Below are positions 31,657 to 39,414 of a stretch of DNA of 57,987 bases, one piece after another; the first letter of the stretch is position 1, and every line of letters begins with the position of its first letter. The position numbers and the translations under genes were made by a program. The stretch is from Sphingomonas sp. (GTDB taxonomy: Bacteria > Pseudomonadota > Alphaproteobacteria > Sphingomonadales > Sphingomonadaceae): contig JAFIGU010000008.1 of NCBI GenBank assembly GCA_017849555.1, positions 1 to 57,987 on the forward strand, in the 5' to 3' direction. The notes under the pieces are model-generated. The model was given only the letters and a program-made list of their open reading frames with translations, searched no databases and was not told the DNA's origin.

Positions 31657-32823
31657 GTGGCAGGCGCCTTCGCCAGCGCATTGCGCCGCGAAGCGCGATT
31701 CCTCGCGACGCATTTCTGGGATCTCGCGCTGGTGACGTGGGTGCCGCTGGCGCTGATGGCGCTGGTGGCGGTCCAGCTTTCGGCGGGGGTGATGCGCGAG
31801 CTGCCGATCGTGGTGGTCGACCACGACGGCACGGCGATATCGCGCGAGCTGACGCGGCGGCTCGATGCCGCGCCGGGGATCAGTGTCATCGCACGCCCGG
31901 GGGAAATGGGCGCGGCGGAGCGGCTGGTGCGATCCGGCAAGGCCTATGCGGTGGTGCTGATCCCGGTCGATACCGAGCGCGCGGTGCTGCGCGGCACGAC
32001 CGCCAGCATCACCACCTTCTACAATGCGAGTTATTCGACCCCCTCGGGCGCGGCGCTGCGCGAGGTGGGCAATGTCGTGCAGGGCTATGCCGCGGCCTTG
32101 GCGCCGACGCAGACCGCCGCGGTCGCCGGGCCCGGCAAGGTGCGCCGCCCGCCGATCGCGGCGCAGAGCGCCGTGCTGTTCAACCCGCAGGGCAGTTACG
32201 AATTGCAGCTTGTCGCGCTGATCCACCCGGCGTTGCTGCATCTGATCTTCATGGTCGCGGCGGCGAGCGCGCTCGGCCGCGAATTGCGCGACGGGACGAT
32301 CGGGGCGTGGATCGGCGATGAGCCGCCCGCGCGCGCCGCGGCGGCGGTGGCGGGGAAGCTCGCGCTCTATCTCGCGATCTTCACCGGCTGGGGGCTGCTC
32401 GCGATCGGCTATGTCGCCGGCCTGCGCGGCTGGCCGGTCGCCGGGAGCGTGGCGATGCTGATCGCCGGCTATGCCGCGATGTACCTCGCCTATATCGGGG
32501 TGACCCTGCTTGTCGTCGGGCTGACGCTGACGATGGGCAAGGCGCTGTCGGTCGCCGGCCTCTATGCCGGCGCGTCCTTCGCCTTTGCCGGGGCGATCTT
32601 CCCGATCGAATCCGCCTCCGCCTTCGCGCGGCTGTGGAGCGCGCTGCTGCCTTATTCGGCCTTCGCCAAATTGCTCGCCGAACAGTGGATCATGGCCGCG
32701 CCGGTCGCGCAGTCCGCGTGGCAGTTGCTGGCGATGCTCGCCTTCCTGCTGGTCGGCGGCGCGATCGGGTTGCCGCGCTATCTGTCGGCGGCGCGGCGGC
32801 CCGAAACCTGGGGGGGGCGATGA
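31657..32823 (+). CDS. ABC-2 type permease, first of a pair
   Basis: 388-residue inner-membrane protein. One N-terminal helix (about 20-45) is followed by an extracytoplasmic domain of some 140 residues that opens with the family pattern LPIVVVDHDGTAISRELTRR. A block of five or six C-terminal helices (about 190-375) follows, the YhhJ/YbhR-type layout. It starts at GTG; the stop overlaps the second permease start (ATGA). Such permeases normally need an ABC ATPase, but none is present in the operon. Confidence 0.88.
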   Translation: MAGAFASALRREARFLATHFWDLALVTWVPLALMALVAVQLSAGVMRELPIVVVDHDGTAISRELTRRLDAAPGISVIARPGEMGAAERLVRSGKAYAVVLIPVDTERAVLRGTTASITTFYNASYSTPSGAALREVGNVVQGYAAALAPTQTAAVAGPGKVRRPPIAAQSAVLFNPQGSYELQLVALIHPALLHLIFMVAAASALGRELRDGTIGAWIGDEPPARAAAAVAGKLALYLAIFTGWGLLAIGYVAGLRGWPVAGSVAMLIAGYAAMYLAYIGVTLLVVGLTLTMGKALSVAGLYAGASFAFAGAIFPIESASAFARLWSALLPYSAFAKLLAEQWIMAAPVAQSAWQLLAMLAFLLVGGAIGLPRYLSAARRPETWGGR

Positions 32824-33923
32824 TCGGGCGTGCCTTTCTCGCCACCTTTCGCGCGATCCTGTCGGACAGTTCGGCGATGATGCTGCTGATCGGATCGTGC
32901 ATCCTCTACGCCTTTTTCTACCCCTCGGCCTATTCGGGCGAGGTGGCGGAGCGGATGCCGGTGGCGGTGGTCGATATGGATCACAGCGGCACCAGCCGCG
33001 CGCTCGAAACCCGGCTGCGCGCGGTGCAACAGGCCGAGGTGACCGCGCGCGCGCCCTCGCCCGCCGCGGCGTTGCGCTTGCTCAAGGCACGGCAGGTCGG
33101 CGCGATCGTCGTGATCCCGGAGGGGTTCGAGCGCCGCATCCTCTCCGGCGGGCAGGGCGTGGTCGCGCTCTACGGCAACGGCGCCTATCTGCTGCGCACC
33201 AGCACCGCGCTCGCCGGGGTCGGCGCGGCGCTCGGCGCGGTCGGGCGCGAGGCGGCGGTCGATCAGGCGATGGCGCAGGGCGCCCCCGCCCCGCCTGCGC
33301 TGGCGATGATCCAGCGCCCATTGTTCAACACCCGCGAAGGCTATGGCGCGACGATCTTCCCGGGGGTCGCCTTCCTCATCATCCAGCAGACGCTCCTGAT
33401 GGGGCTCGCCCTCCTCGCGGCGACGATGCGCGAGCAGCAAGGCGCGCTGAGCTTCGCCCCGCGCACATTGTTCGGGATCGCGCTGGCGTTCTTCGTCATC
33501 GGCTGCGCCAATGTCGCGTGGTTCACCGGCTTCGTCTTCTGGTTCCAGGATTATCCGCGCGCGCAGGCGGATCCGCTCGCCTTGCTCGTCTCCGCCGCTT
33601 TGTTCGTTGCGGCGACGGTCGCGGGGGCACTCGCGCTCGGCAGCTTCTTCCGCACGCGCGAGCGGCCGATCCAGTTGTGGATCGTCACCTCGGTCCCGAT
33701 CTTCTTCCTTTCGGGCCTGTCATGGCCGAAGGAAGCGACGCCGCACTGGCTGACGCTCGCCGCCAAACTGCTGCCCACCACCCCCGGGATCCGGCTGATG
33801 GTCGGGGTCAATCAGATGGGCGCGTCGCTCGCGGAACAGCGCGGCGAACTGATCAATCTCGCCGCGCTGATCCTGCTCTACGGCGCAATCGCGCTATGGC
33901 GGTATCGCCCGCGCGCCCCCTGA
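32820..33923 (+). CDS. ABC-2 type permease, second of a pair
   Basis: 367 residues with the same layout as the preceding permease: an N-terminal helix, then RMPVAVVDMDHSGTSRALET, then five or six C-terminal helices including FLSGLSWPKEATPHWL, a conserved ABC-2 loop. The two are paralogous and would form a heterodimer. It ends the operon; the convergent M20 peptidase stop is 2 bases away, with no evident terminator between them. Confidence 0.88.
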   Translation: MIGRAFLATFRAILSDSSAMMLLIGSCILYAFFYPSAYSGEVAERMPVAVVDMDHSGTSRALETRLRAVQQAEVTARAPSPAAALRLLKARQVGAIVVIPEGFERRILSGGQGVVALYGNGAYLLRTSTALAGVGAALGAVGREAAVDQAMAQGAPAPPALAMIQRPLFNTREGYGATIFPGVAFLIIQQTLLMGLALLAATMREQQGALSFAPRTLFGIALAFFVIGCANVAWFTGFVFWFQDYPRAQADPLALLVSAALFVAATVAGALALGSFFRTRERPIQLWIVTSVPIFFLSGLSWPKEATPHWLTLAAKLLPTTPGIRLMVGVNQMGASLAEQRGELINLAALILLYGAIALWRYRPRAP

Positions 33924-33924
33924 C

Positions 33925-35205
33925 TTATTTCGCGATGCCCGCCGCGCCGATCACGGTCGCAAGGCTCATCGTCATGTAACGCACGGTCTCGTCGCGATCG
34001 AGCAGCAGCCGCTCGTCGGGCGCGTGCGAGCGTTCGGTGTGGAAGCCCGAACCGATCGTCACCGCCGGGATGCCGAGGCTCATCGGCAGGTTGGAATCGG
34101 TCGAGCTGCTCTCGAGTTCGGGCTTGCCGCCGCCGATCGCGATCGCCGCCATCGCGGTCTTGACCAACGCCACATCGGGCGCGGTGTGGCCGACCGGGCG
34201 ATCACCGATCAGTTCGAGCTTATACTCGATCTTGCCCTTGGCGGTGGAGCGCGCCGCATTCTCGCGCGCGACCGCGGGGTCGAGGATCGATTTCAGATAG
34301 GCGTCTTCCTTCGCCAGCTCGCCGGCATCGACCGAGCGCATGTCGACCGTCATCGCGGTTTCGAACGGGATCGAATTGACCGAGGTGCCGCCCTCGACCA
34401 CGCCGACATTATAGGTCGTCTTGGGGTTCGCCGGCACCTTCATCTTGCCGAATTCGACCATCGCATCGGCCATCGCATAGGCCGGGTTGACCAGCCCGAA
34501 CGCGCCGAAGCTGTGCCCGCCGGGGCCCTTGAAGGTGATCTTATAGCGCTTCGAGCCGACCCCGCCGTTGGTGACGCGGTCGCGCCCCGGCTCGACCGAG
34601 ATGAACTGCGCGATGCGGCCCTTATACTTCCCCTTGTTGAACAGATGCCGCATCCCGCGCAGATCGCCCGGCCCTTCCTCGCCGACGTCGCCCATGAACA
34701 GGATGTCGCTCCTGGTGCGGATCCCCGCCTTGTCGAGCGCGCGGATGAAGGCGAGCAGCACCGGCAGGCTCGAGGTATCGTCGCCGACGCCGGGTGCGTT
34801 GAGATAATTGCCCTCGCGGCGCACCTTGGTGTCGGTGCCCTCGGGGAAGACGGTGTCGAGATGCGCCGCGACGACCAGTAGCGGGCCGCCGCCGGTCCCC
34901 TTGCGCAGCCCCATCACATTGCCTTCTTCATCCGCCTCGACATCGGTGAGCCCGGCAGCGCGCAGCATCTCCAGATAGGCGGCGGCGCGCTTGGCTTCCT
35001 TGAATGGCGGCGCGGGGATTTCGGTCAGCGTGGTGATCTCGCTGACGATGCGATCGTAGTCCGCCGCAAGCGACTGGCGCGCGACGTTGAACGCGCGGCT
35101 GCCGTAAAGCGCGCGCATCATCGCCTCGGTATCGCCGGCCGGCTTGGCGGCGGCGGGCGTCGCGAGCACGGCCGCAACGGAAAGCAACATCGAAAAACGC
35201 TTCAT
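33925..35205 (-). CDS. secreted M20-family metallopeptidase
   Basis: 426-residue dinuclear zinc exopeptidase resembling PepT and carboxypeptidase G2 types. A signal peptide (MKRFSMLLSVAAVLATPAAA) is followed by the metal block AAHLDTVF (His115, Asp117), NAPGVGDDTSS (bridging Asp142), MGDVGEEGPGD (Glu176 base) and FISVEPG. The dimerisation insert contains GPGGHSFGAFG. The last metal His lies near HTERSHAPDERL. Substrate is probably a short peptide in the periplasm. It is a single gene, followed upstream by a family C-like palindrome. Confidence 0.92.
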   Translation of the reverse strand: MKRFSMLLSVAAVLATPAAAKPAGDTEAMMRALYGSRAFNVARQSLAADYDRIVSEITTLTEIPAPPFKEAKRAAAYLEMLRAAGLTDVEADEEGNVMGLRKGTGGGPLLVVAAHLDTVFPEGTDTKVRREGNYLNAPGVGDDTSSLPVLLAFIRALDKAGIRTRSDILFMGDVGEEGPGDLRGMRHLFNKGKYKGRIAQFISVEPGRDRVTNGGVGSKRYKITFKGPGGHSFGAFGLVNPAYAMADAMVEFGKMKVPANPKTTYNVGVVEGGTSVNSIPFETAMTVDMRSVDAGELAKEDAYLKSILDPAVARENAARSTAKGKIEYKLELIGDRPVGHTAPDVALVKTAMAAIAIGGGKPELESSSTDSNLPMSLGIPAVTIGSGFHTERSHAPDERLLLDRDETVRYMTMSLATVIGAAGIAK

Positions 35206-35239
35206 CAGATCCCCTCTTTTATCTTCACGACACCATTCA

Positions 35240-35325
35240 CCGTCATGCCGGGCTCGACCCGGAAATCAGAGTCGCGAACTCCTTCGCCCATTGCTCTGGA
35301 TGCCGGATCAAGTCCGGCATGACGA
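35240..35325. repeat. dispersed palindromic repeat, family C-like copy 2
   Basis: Arms CCGTCATGCCGGGCTCGACC and GGATCAAGTCCGGCATGACG, with a diverged centre. It lies between capA-like and the M20 peptidase gene, 15 bases after the capA-like stop in its reading direction. Confidence 0.8.
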
Positions 35326-35346
35326 TAAAATGTCGATTGGCTCAAC

Positions 35347-36753
35347 CTATTTCGCCGCGCCCGCAAGCCGGATCACGCCGACGCCCTTGTCGATCGCGAT
35401 CTTCGTCCCGAACGGCTGCGACAGCCGCGCGAGCCGCTCGAGGATGCGCGCGCCGGTCGCCGGGTCGGCGAGGTGCGGCACGCCGCGGTCGGCGCCCTTG
35501 GCGGTTACCCCCAAATCGACCGGATAGAGCCGGATTTCCGCGACATTGCCGTCGACATAGCGGCTCTCCGCGATCACCGTTTCATAAAGATTGGGATCGC
35601 CGAAGATCGCCGAGCCGCGCGCCTGGAGGAATTCGGGCGCGGTCACCTTCGCCGGATCGACGCCGAACTGCTCGTACATATCGGCCGGCAGATGATCGAG
35701 CGAGTTGTTCATCATCGCGAAGTTGCCGAGCGAATAGAAGATCGGCCGCCCCTTGTAGATCTCGATCCCGCGCAATTGGTGCGGGCCGTGAGTGATGAAG
35801 GCATCGGCGCCCGCGTCGATCGCGCGATGCGCGAAGTCGACCGTGAATGCCGGCGGCTGCTGAACCGCCTCGCTCGGCTCGTGATTGTGGAGCGAGAAGA
35901 TCACGAAATTGCCGTTCTGCTTGGCCTGACGGATCGAACGCAGATTGCCTTCAACGTCGCGCCCATTCGCATCATAGTCGAGCGTCATCGGTGACTGCGG
36001 CGACGGGGTGGCGCGATAGACGCGCTCGCCGAGCTTGACCGCCGCATCGGGCTTGGTCCCCGCGATCCGCGCCAGCGTGGCGAGATCGGCGTCGGACACC
36101 AGCCCGATCTCCTGCGTGCGGATGACATTGGCGCCCGGCCGCCCCGGCACCATCCCGAGCGGATCGGCCGCGGGGGTCATCGGGGTGAAGGTCGAGGTGG
36201 CGGCGACCAGCCCGACGCGGCCGTGCGGCGCATCGAGGTAACGCGGGCTGCGCGCCTCGGCCATCGTCCGCCCGGTGCCGGCATGGACCAGCTTGGCCGC
36301 ATCGAGCCGCTTGATCGTTTCAAGCAGCCCTTCGGCGCCCCAGTCGGTCGCGTGATTGTTGGCGGTGCTGACGACGTCGAACCCCATCGCGACGAGATCG
36401 TCGACCACCTTGGGATCGCCGAGCATCCAGGTGCCGCCGGACTCCGCCTGCGGCGCGCCTTTGAAGGTCGGGAGATCGAACACCACCTCCTCGAAATTGC
36501 CGAAGGTTACATCGGCGCGGCGCAGGATGCGCAGCATCTCGGGCGACTTGCGTTCGATCGTCGCGAGCATCGGGCGAAGATAGATCAGGTCACCGACCGC
36601 GGTGAGCGTGAACGCGCCGGAGATCGGCGCGCTCGGCACCGGGGTGATGGTCAGCGCATTGCGCTCCTTCGCCGTCGCATTGGTGCCCATGAGGCAGGAC
36701 AGCGCCACCGCCGTCGCCAATGCTGCGATCCGCCCGAAATGCCGTGCCGCCAT
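35347..36753 (-). CDS. CapA-family protein (secreted metallophosphatase fold)
   Basis: 468 residues with a signal peptide (MAARHFGRIAALATAVALSC and onward). The domain shows the CapA/PgsA pattern: TAVGDLIY, NFEEVVFD, STANNHATDWG, SLHNHEP, THGPHQLRGIEIY and FYSLGNFAM. These are the metal-ligand loops of calcineurin-like phosphoesterases. Family members act in poly-gamma-glutamate export, but no other capsule genes are present, so a different phosphoesterase role is likely. The open frame extends to 36816 through a repeat; ATG 36753 was chosen for the signal peptide. A direct repeat of 7-base units lies 158 bases upstream. Confidence 0.88.
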   Translation of the reverse strand: MAARHFGRIAALATAVALSCLMGTNATAKERNALTITPVPSAPISGAFTLTAVGDLIYLRPMLATIERKSPEMLRILRRADVTFGNFEEVVFDLPTFKGAPQAESGGTWMLGDPKVVDDLVAMGFDVVSTANNHATDWGAEGLLETIKRLDAAKLVHAGTGRTMAEARSPRYLDAPHGRVGLVAATSTFTPMTPAADPLGMVPGRPGANVIRTQEIGLVSDADLATLARIAGTKPDAAVKLGERVYRATPSPQSPMTLDYDANGRDVEGNLRSIRQAKQNGNFVIFSLHNHEPSEAVQQPPAFTVDFAHRAIDAGADAFITHGPHQLRGIEIYKGRPIFYSLGNFAMMNNSLDHLPADMYEQFGVDPAKVTAPEFLQARGSAIFGDPNLYETVIAESRYVDGNVAEIRLYPVDLGVTAKGADRGVPHLADPATGARILERLARLSQPFGTKIAIDKGVGVIRLAGAAK

Positions 36754-36790
36754 CCGTCTTTCTCCCTGTTCAGACGCAAAATGACCCCCT

Positions 36791-36866
36791 CGCCTGAGCC
36801 TGTCGAAGGGCTGCACTTCTTTCGGGGGAAGAAAGTACAGGGCGTCGACTGGCTCAGCCCGAACAG
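36791..36866. repeat. dispersed palindromic repeat, family A copy 4
   Basis: CGCCTGAGCCTGTCGAAGGG pairs with CGACTGGCTCAGCCCG. The centre CTTCTTTCGGGGGAAGAAAG is itself palindromic. It sits between the histidine kinase and the CapA gene. Confidence 0.85.
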
Positions 36867-36910
36867 GTTTGGGTAATCCCCATTCAACGACGCGACCCTA
36901 GCTCAAGAGG

Positions 36911-36928
36911 CTGTCGGCAACCTGTCAC
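36911..36928. promoter_or_regulatory. candidate response-regulator box upstream of capA-like gene
   Basis: CTGTCGGCAACCTGTCAC: two CTGTC units with an 11-base period. It differs at only three of 18 positions from the perfect repeat at 43897-43914. It overlaps the end of the histidine kinase gene, 158 bases upstream of the CapA start. The similarity may be chance. Confidence 0.35.
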
Positions 36929-38439
36929 GCCGCCACGGGCGACGCATCCTCCGGCACCCGGAAATCGACCGTCACGCGCAGCCCGCTCCCGTCTGCGCAA
37001 TCGCCCAGCGCGACCCTCGCGCCGATCCGCTCGGCAAGCGCGCGGACGATCGGCAGCCCGAGCCCGCTGCCGAGCGGCGCATCCTCGCGCGCGATGCGGT
37101 AGAAACGCTCCCACACCTTTTCGCGCTCGCTTTCGGGGATGCCGGGGCCGTCATCCTCGATCGTCAGCCGCGCCGCGCCATCTTCGCGCGCCACCGTCAC
37201 GCGCACCCCGCCGCCGGGGCGATTGTAGCGGATCGCATTATCGATCAGATTGCCCGCCAGCTCGCCCGCCAGCGCCGGATCGCCGAGCGCCGCCACCGGC
37301 CCCCTGGCGGCGAAGGAAATGTCGATCTCGTCATCCTCGCCCTGTGCCGCGCGATCGGCGGTGACGCGCCCGGCGAGCGCGGTAAGGTCGAACGGCTGGA
37401 GCGGCTGGATCGATTGCTCGTCGGTTCGCGCCAGCGCGATCAGCTGGAGCAGCAGCCGCTCGAGCGATTCGACCGCGTGGGTGATATCGCCGATCGCGTC
37501 GCGCGCCGCCGGCGCATGCGGCCCGGCGCGGCGCAGCACGTCGAGATGCACCCGCGCCACCGCCAGCGGGGTGCGCATCTGGTGCGAGGCGCTGGAGGTG
37601 AACTGACGCAGCGAGCGATCGGCCTTTTCCAGCCGGGTCATCAGCCCGTTGAACGAATCGACGAACGGCATCGTCTCGCGCGGCATATCGGGCTGTGGCC
37701 GAAGACGGAATTGCAGCGAGGGATCGTTCTGCGCGTCGCGCACCTGGCGGGTCAGCGCGGCAAACGGGCGCAGCCCCCAGCCGATCGCCAGCCAGATCAA
37801 CAGCGCCGCCACCGCGAGCACCGCGAGCCCCTCGCCCGCGATCTGCACCGCATAGCCGCGCGTATAGGCGGTCTGGTCGTCGACATAATCGGCGATCTGG
37901 ATCGCGACGAGATCGGGGCCGCCGTCCAGCCGGCGGATTTCGGTCGCGATCCGCACCGGGCGGCCGTGGAGCATCCCGTCGCGCAGATAGGCCGCCTGGG
38001 TCACGCTGTCGGCATCGCCCGGATCGATATAGCCGCGCACCATCTGGGTATCGCGCGCCTGTTTCTTGAATTGCGCCGGCGGGTGGCGATCGATCGGGCC
38101 GTCGTCGCGCACGCGATAGTCGGCGGGCGGCGTGAGCCCCGGATCGCCCATCAGCACCTCGCTGCCGCGATAGACGCTGAAATTGACCACCGGCCGCGCG
38201 CGTCGCTTGAGCAGATGGATGACGAGCGGCGCGATCCGCTGGCGCACATCGGGGGGCTGATCGAAGGCGAGGCTCAAGGTGCGCACCGATCCCACCAGCA
38301 CGCGATCGAGCGTGTCGGCATCGGTCGCCCCGACGACCCAGCCGGTGATCCCGGTGAGCAGCGCGACGAGCAGCGCCAGCGGCAGCATCACTGCCGCGAT
38401 CAGCCGCGCCTGCAACGATTTGTAGCGCCGCACCGCCAC
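36925..38439 (-). CDS. TctE-like sensor histidine kinase
   Basis: 504-residue inner-membrane kinase. TM1 is at about 12-36, a periplasmic sensor of about 165 residues resembles the 2CSK_N domain, and TM2 is at about 203-222. A HAMP-like linker precedes the H-box SASHQMRTPLA (His286). ATP-binding boxes follow: N-box NLIDNAIRYN, G1 DDGPGIP, F-box WERFYR and G2 GSGLGLPIVRAL. It lies 3 bases after the response regulator on the same strand. The signal is unknown; TctE relatives sense carboxylates, and the position beside a TonB receptor suggests nutrient sensing. Confidence 0.92.
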   Translation of the reverse strand: MAVRRYKSLQARLIAAVMLPLALLVALLTGITGWVVGATDADTLDRVLVGSVRTLSLAFDQPPDVRQRIAPLVIHLLKRRARPVVNFSVYRGSEVLMGDPGLTPPADYRVRDDGPIDRHPPAQFKKQARDTQMVRGYIDPGDADSVTQAAYLRDGMLHGRPVRIATEIRRLDGGPDLVAIQIADYVDDQTAYTRGYAVQIAGEGLAVLAVAALLIWLAIGWGLRPFAALTRQVRDAQNDPSLQFRLRPQPDMPRETMPFVDSFNGLMTRLEKADRSLRQFTSSASHQMRTPLAVARVHLDVLRRAGPHAPAARDAIGDITHAVESLERLLLQLIALARTDEQSIQPLQPFDLTALAGRVTADRAAQGEDDEIDISFAARGPVAALGDPALAGELAGNLIDNAIRYNRPGGGVRVTVAREDGAARLTIEDDGPGIPESEREKVWERFYRIAREDAPLGSGLGLPIVRALAERIGARVALGDCADGSGLRVTVDFRVPEDASPVAA

Positions 38440-38442
38440 CGG

Positions 38443-39108
38443 TCAGGCGGCCTCGATCATATAGCCGAGCCCGCGCACCGTGCGGATCGCCGGCCCGTTG
38501 TCGCCGAGCTTGCGGCGCAGCCGGCCGACATAGACCTCCAGCGCGTTGATCCCGACATTGTCGTCGAAGCTGAACACCTCCGCCGAAAGCTGCTCCTTGC
38601 CGACCAGCCGGCCGGGGCGCGTCATCAGCGTTTCGAGCACCGCCAGCTCGCGCGGGCGGAGCGGCACGACCACCCCGTCGAGAAACACGGTGCGGCTCGA
38701 CCGATCGAATTCGAGCGTGCCGAGCCGCAGCACCGGCGCCGGGGTGCCGTGCGCGCGGCGCATCAGCGCGCGGACCCGCGAATGCAGCTCGCGCGGGTCG
38801 AACGGCTTGACCATATAATCGTCGGCGCCGCCGTCGAGCCCGAGGATGCGATCGTCGACGCGATCGCGTGCGGTGAGGATCAGGATCGGGGTCGCCACCC
38901 CCGCATGGCGCAGCCGGCGGAGCAGATCGATCCCGTCCATCCCCGGCAGCCCGAGATCGAGCACGATCGCGGCATAAGGCTCGCTCGGCGCGATCATCAG
39001 CGCATCCTCGCCGGTGCCGAAGATGTCGACCGACAGCCCCTCCGACGCGAGCGACGAGGCGATGCCACGCGCGAGCGCCGCGTCGTCCTCCACCAGCATG
39101 ATACGCAT
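38443..39108 (-). CDS. OmpR-family response regulator (TctD-like)
   Basis: 221 residues. The receiver domain begins MRIMLVEDDA, with phospho-acceptor Asp51 (VLDLGLPGMDG), Thr in LTARD and Lys in MVKPFDP. The winged helix is C-terminal (PLRPRELAVLETLMTRPGRL to LRRKLGDNG then VRGLGYMIE). Partner of the kinase 3 bases downstream. OmpR-type regulators bind direct repeats with about 11-base spacing; two candidate sites lie upstream of the CapA and serine-hydrolase genes. The open frame continues to 39150, but ATG 39108 fits the family. Confidence 0.94.
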   Translation of the reverse strand: MRIMLVEDDAALARGIASSLASEGLSVDIFGTGEDALMIAPSEPYAAIVLDLGLPGMDGIDLLRRLRHAGVATPILILTARDRVDDRILGLDGGADDYMVKPFDPRELHSRVRALMRRAHGTPAPVLRLGTLEFDRSSRTVFLDGVVVPLRPRELAVLETLMTRPGRLVGKEQLSAEVFSFDDNVGINALEVYVGRLRRKLGDNGPAIRTVRGLGYMIEAA

Positions 39109-39156
39109 GACAGCCTCCTTGGGACGCGATTGCGTCCGAAACGGGATCACCTAGCC

Positions 39157-39276
39157 CCGTTCGGGCTGAGCTTGTCGAAGCCCTGCCCTTTTCTTCCGAA
39201 GAAGAGGTGCAGCCCTGCGACGGGTCCCATGAAAATATTACTTTCATGGGTGCCCTCACAAGCTCGGGGCGAACGG
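39157..39276. repeat. dispersed palindromic repeat, family A copy 5, interrupted by a second palindrome
   Basis: The left arm CGTTCGGGCTGAGCTTGTCG is intact. The right arm is split: its expected TTCGACAAGCTC region is broken by an insert of about 33 bases. That insert holds CCCATGAAA (39226-39234) and TTTCATGGG (39242-39250) around an AT-rich loop. Confidence 0.8.
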
Positions 39277-39356
39277 ATGTGTCTCGTGCGCGATCCCTAG
39301 GGTCCAAAGCTGTTCCGGGCAACGCAACGGTCATCCGGTGCGCCCGATACGAAAAA

Positions 39357-39386
39357 GGGGAGCGACCGCTTCGGCGATCGCTCCCC
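39357..39386 (-). terminator. intrinsic terminator of the TonB receptor gene
   Basis: A 13-bp stem with one mismatch, loop TTCG, followed on the minus strand by CTTTTTC. It lies 29 bases after the receptor stop codon. Confidence 0.88.
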
Positions 39387-39414
39387 CGATTTTCGCATCA
39401 GCTGCGCCGGCGCC

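Noticed and set aside
29268..33923. Type I secretion system for a large protein
   Set aside because: There is TolC and HlyD, but the inner-membrane parts are ABC-2 permeases without the HlyB-type ATPase domain, and no RTX-type substrate is encoded.
35347..36753. Capsule or poly-gamma-glutamate synthesis locus
   Set aside because: Only a CapA-fold protein is present. No CapB/CapC-type ligase or exporter genes lie nearby.
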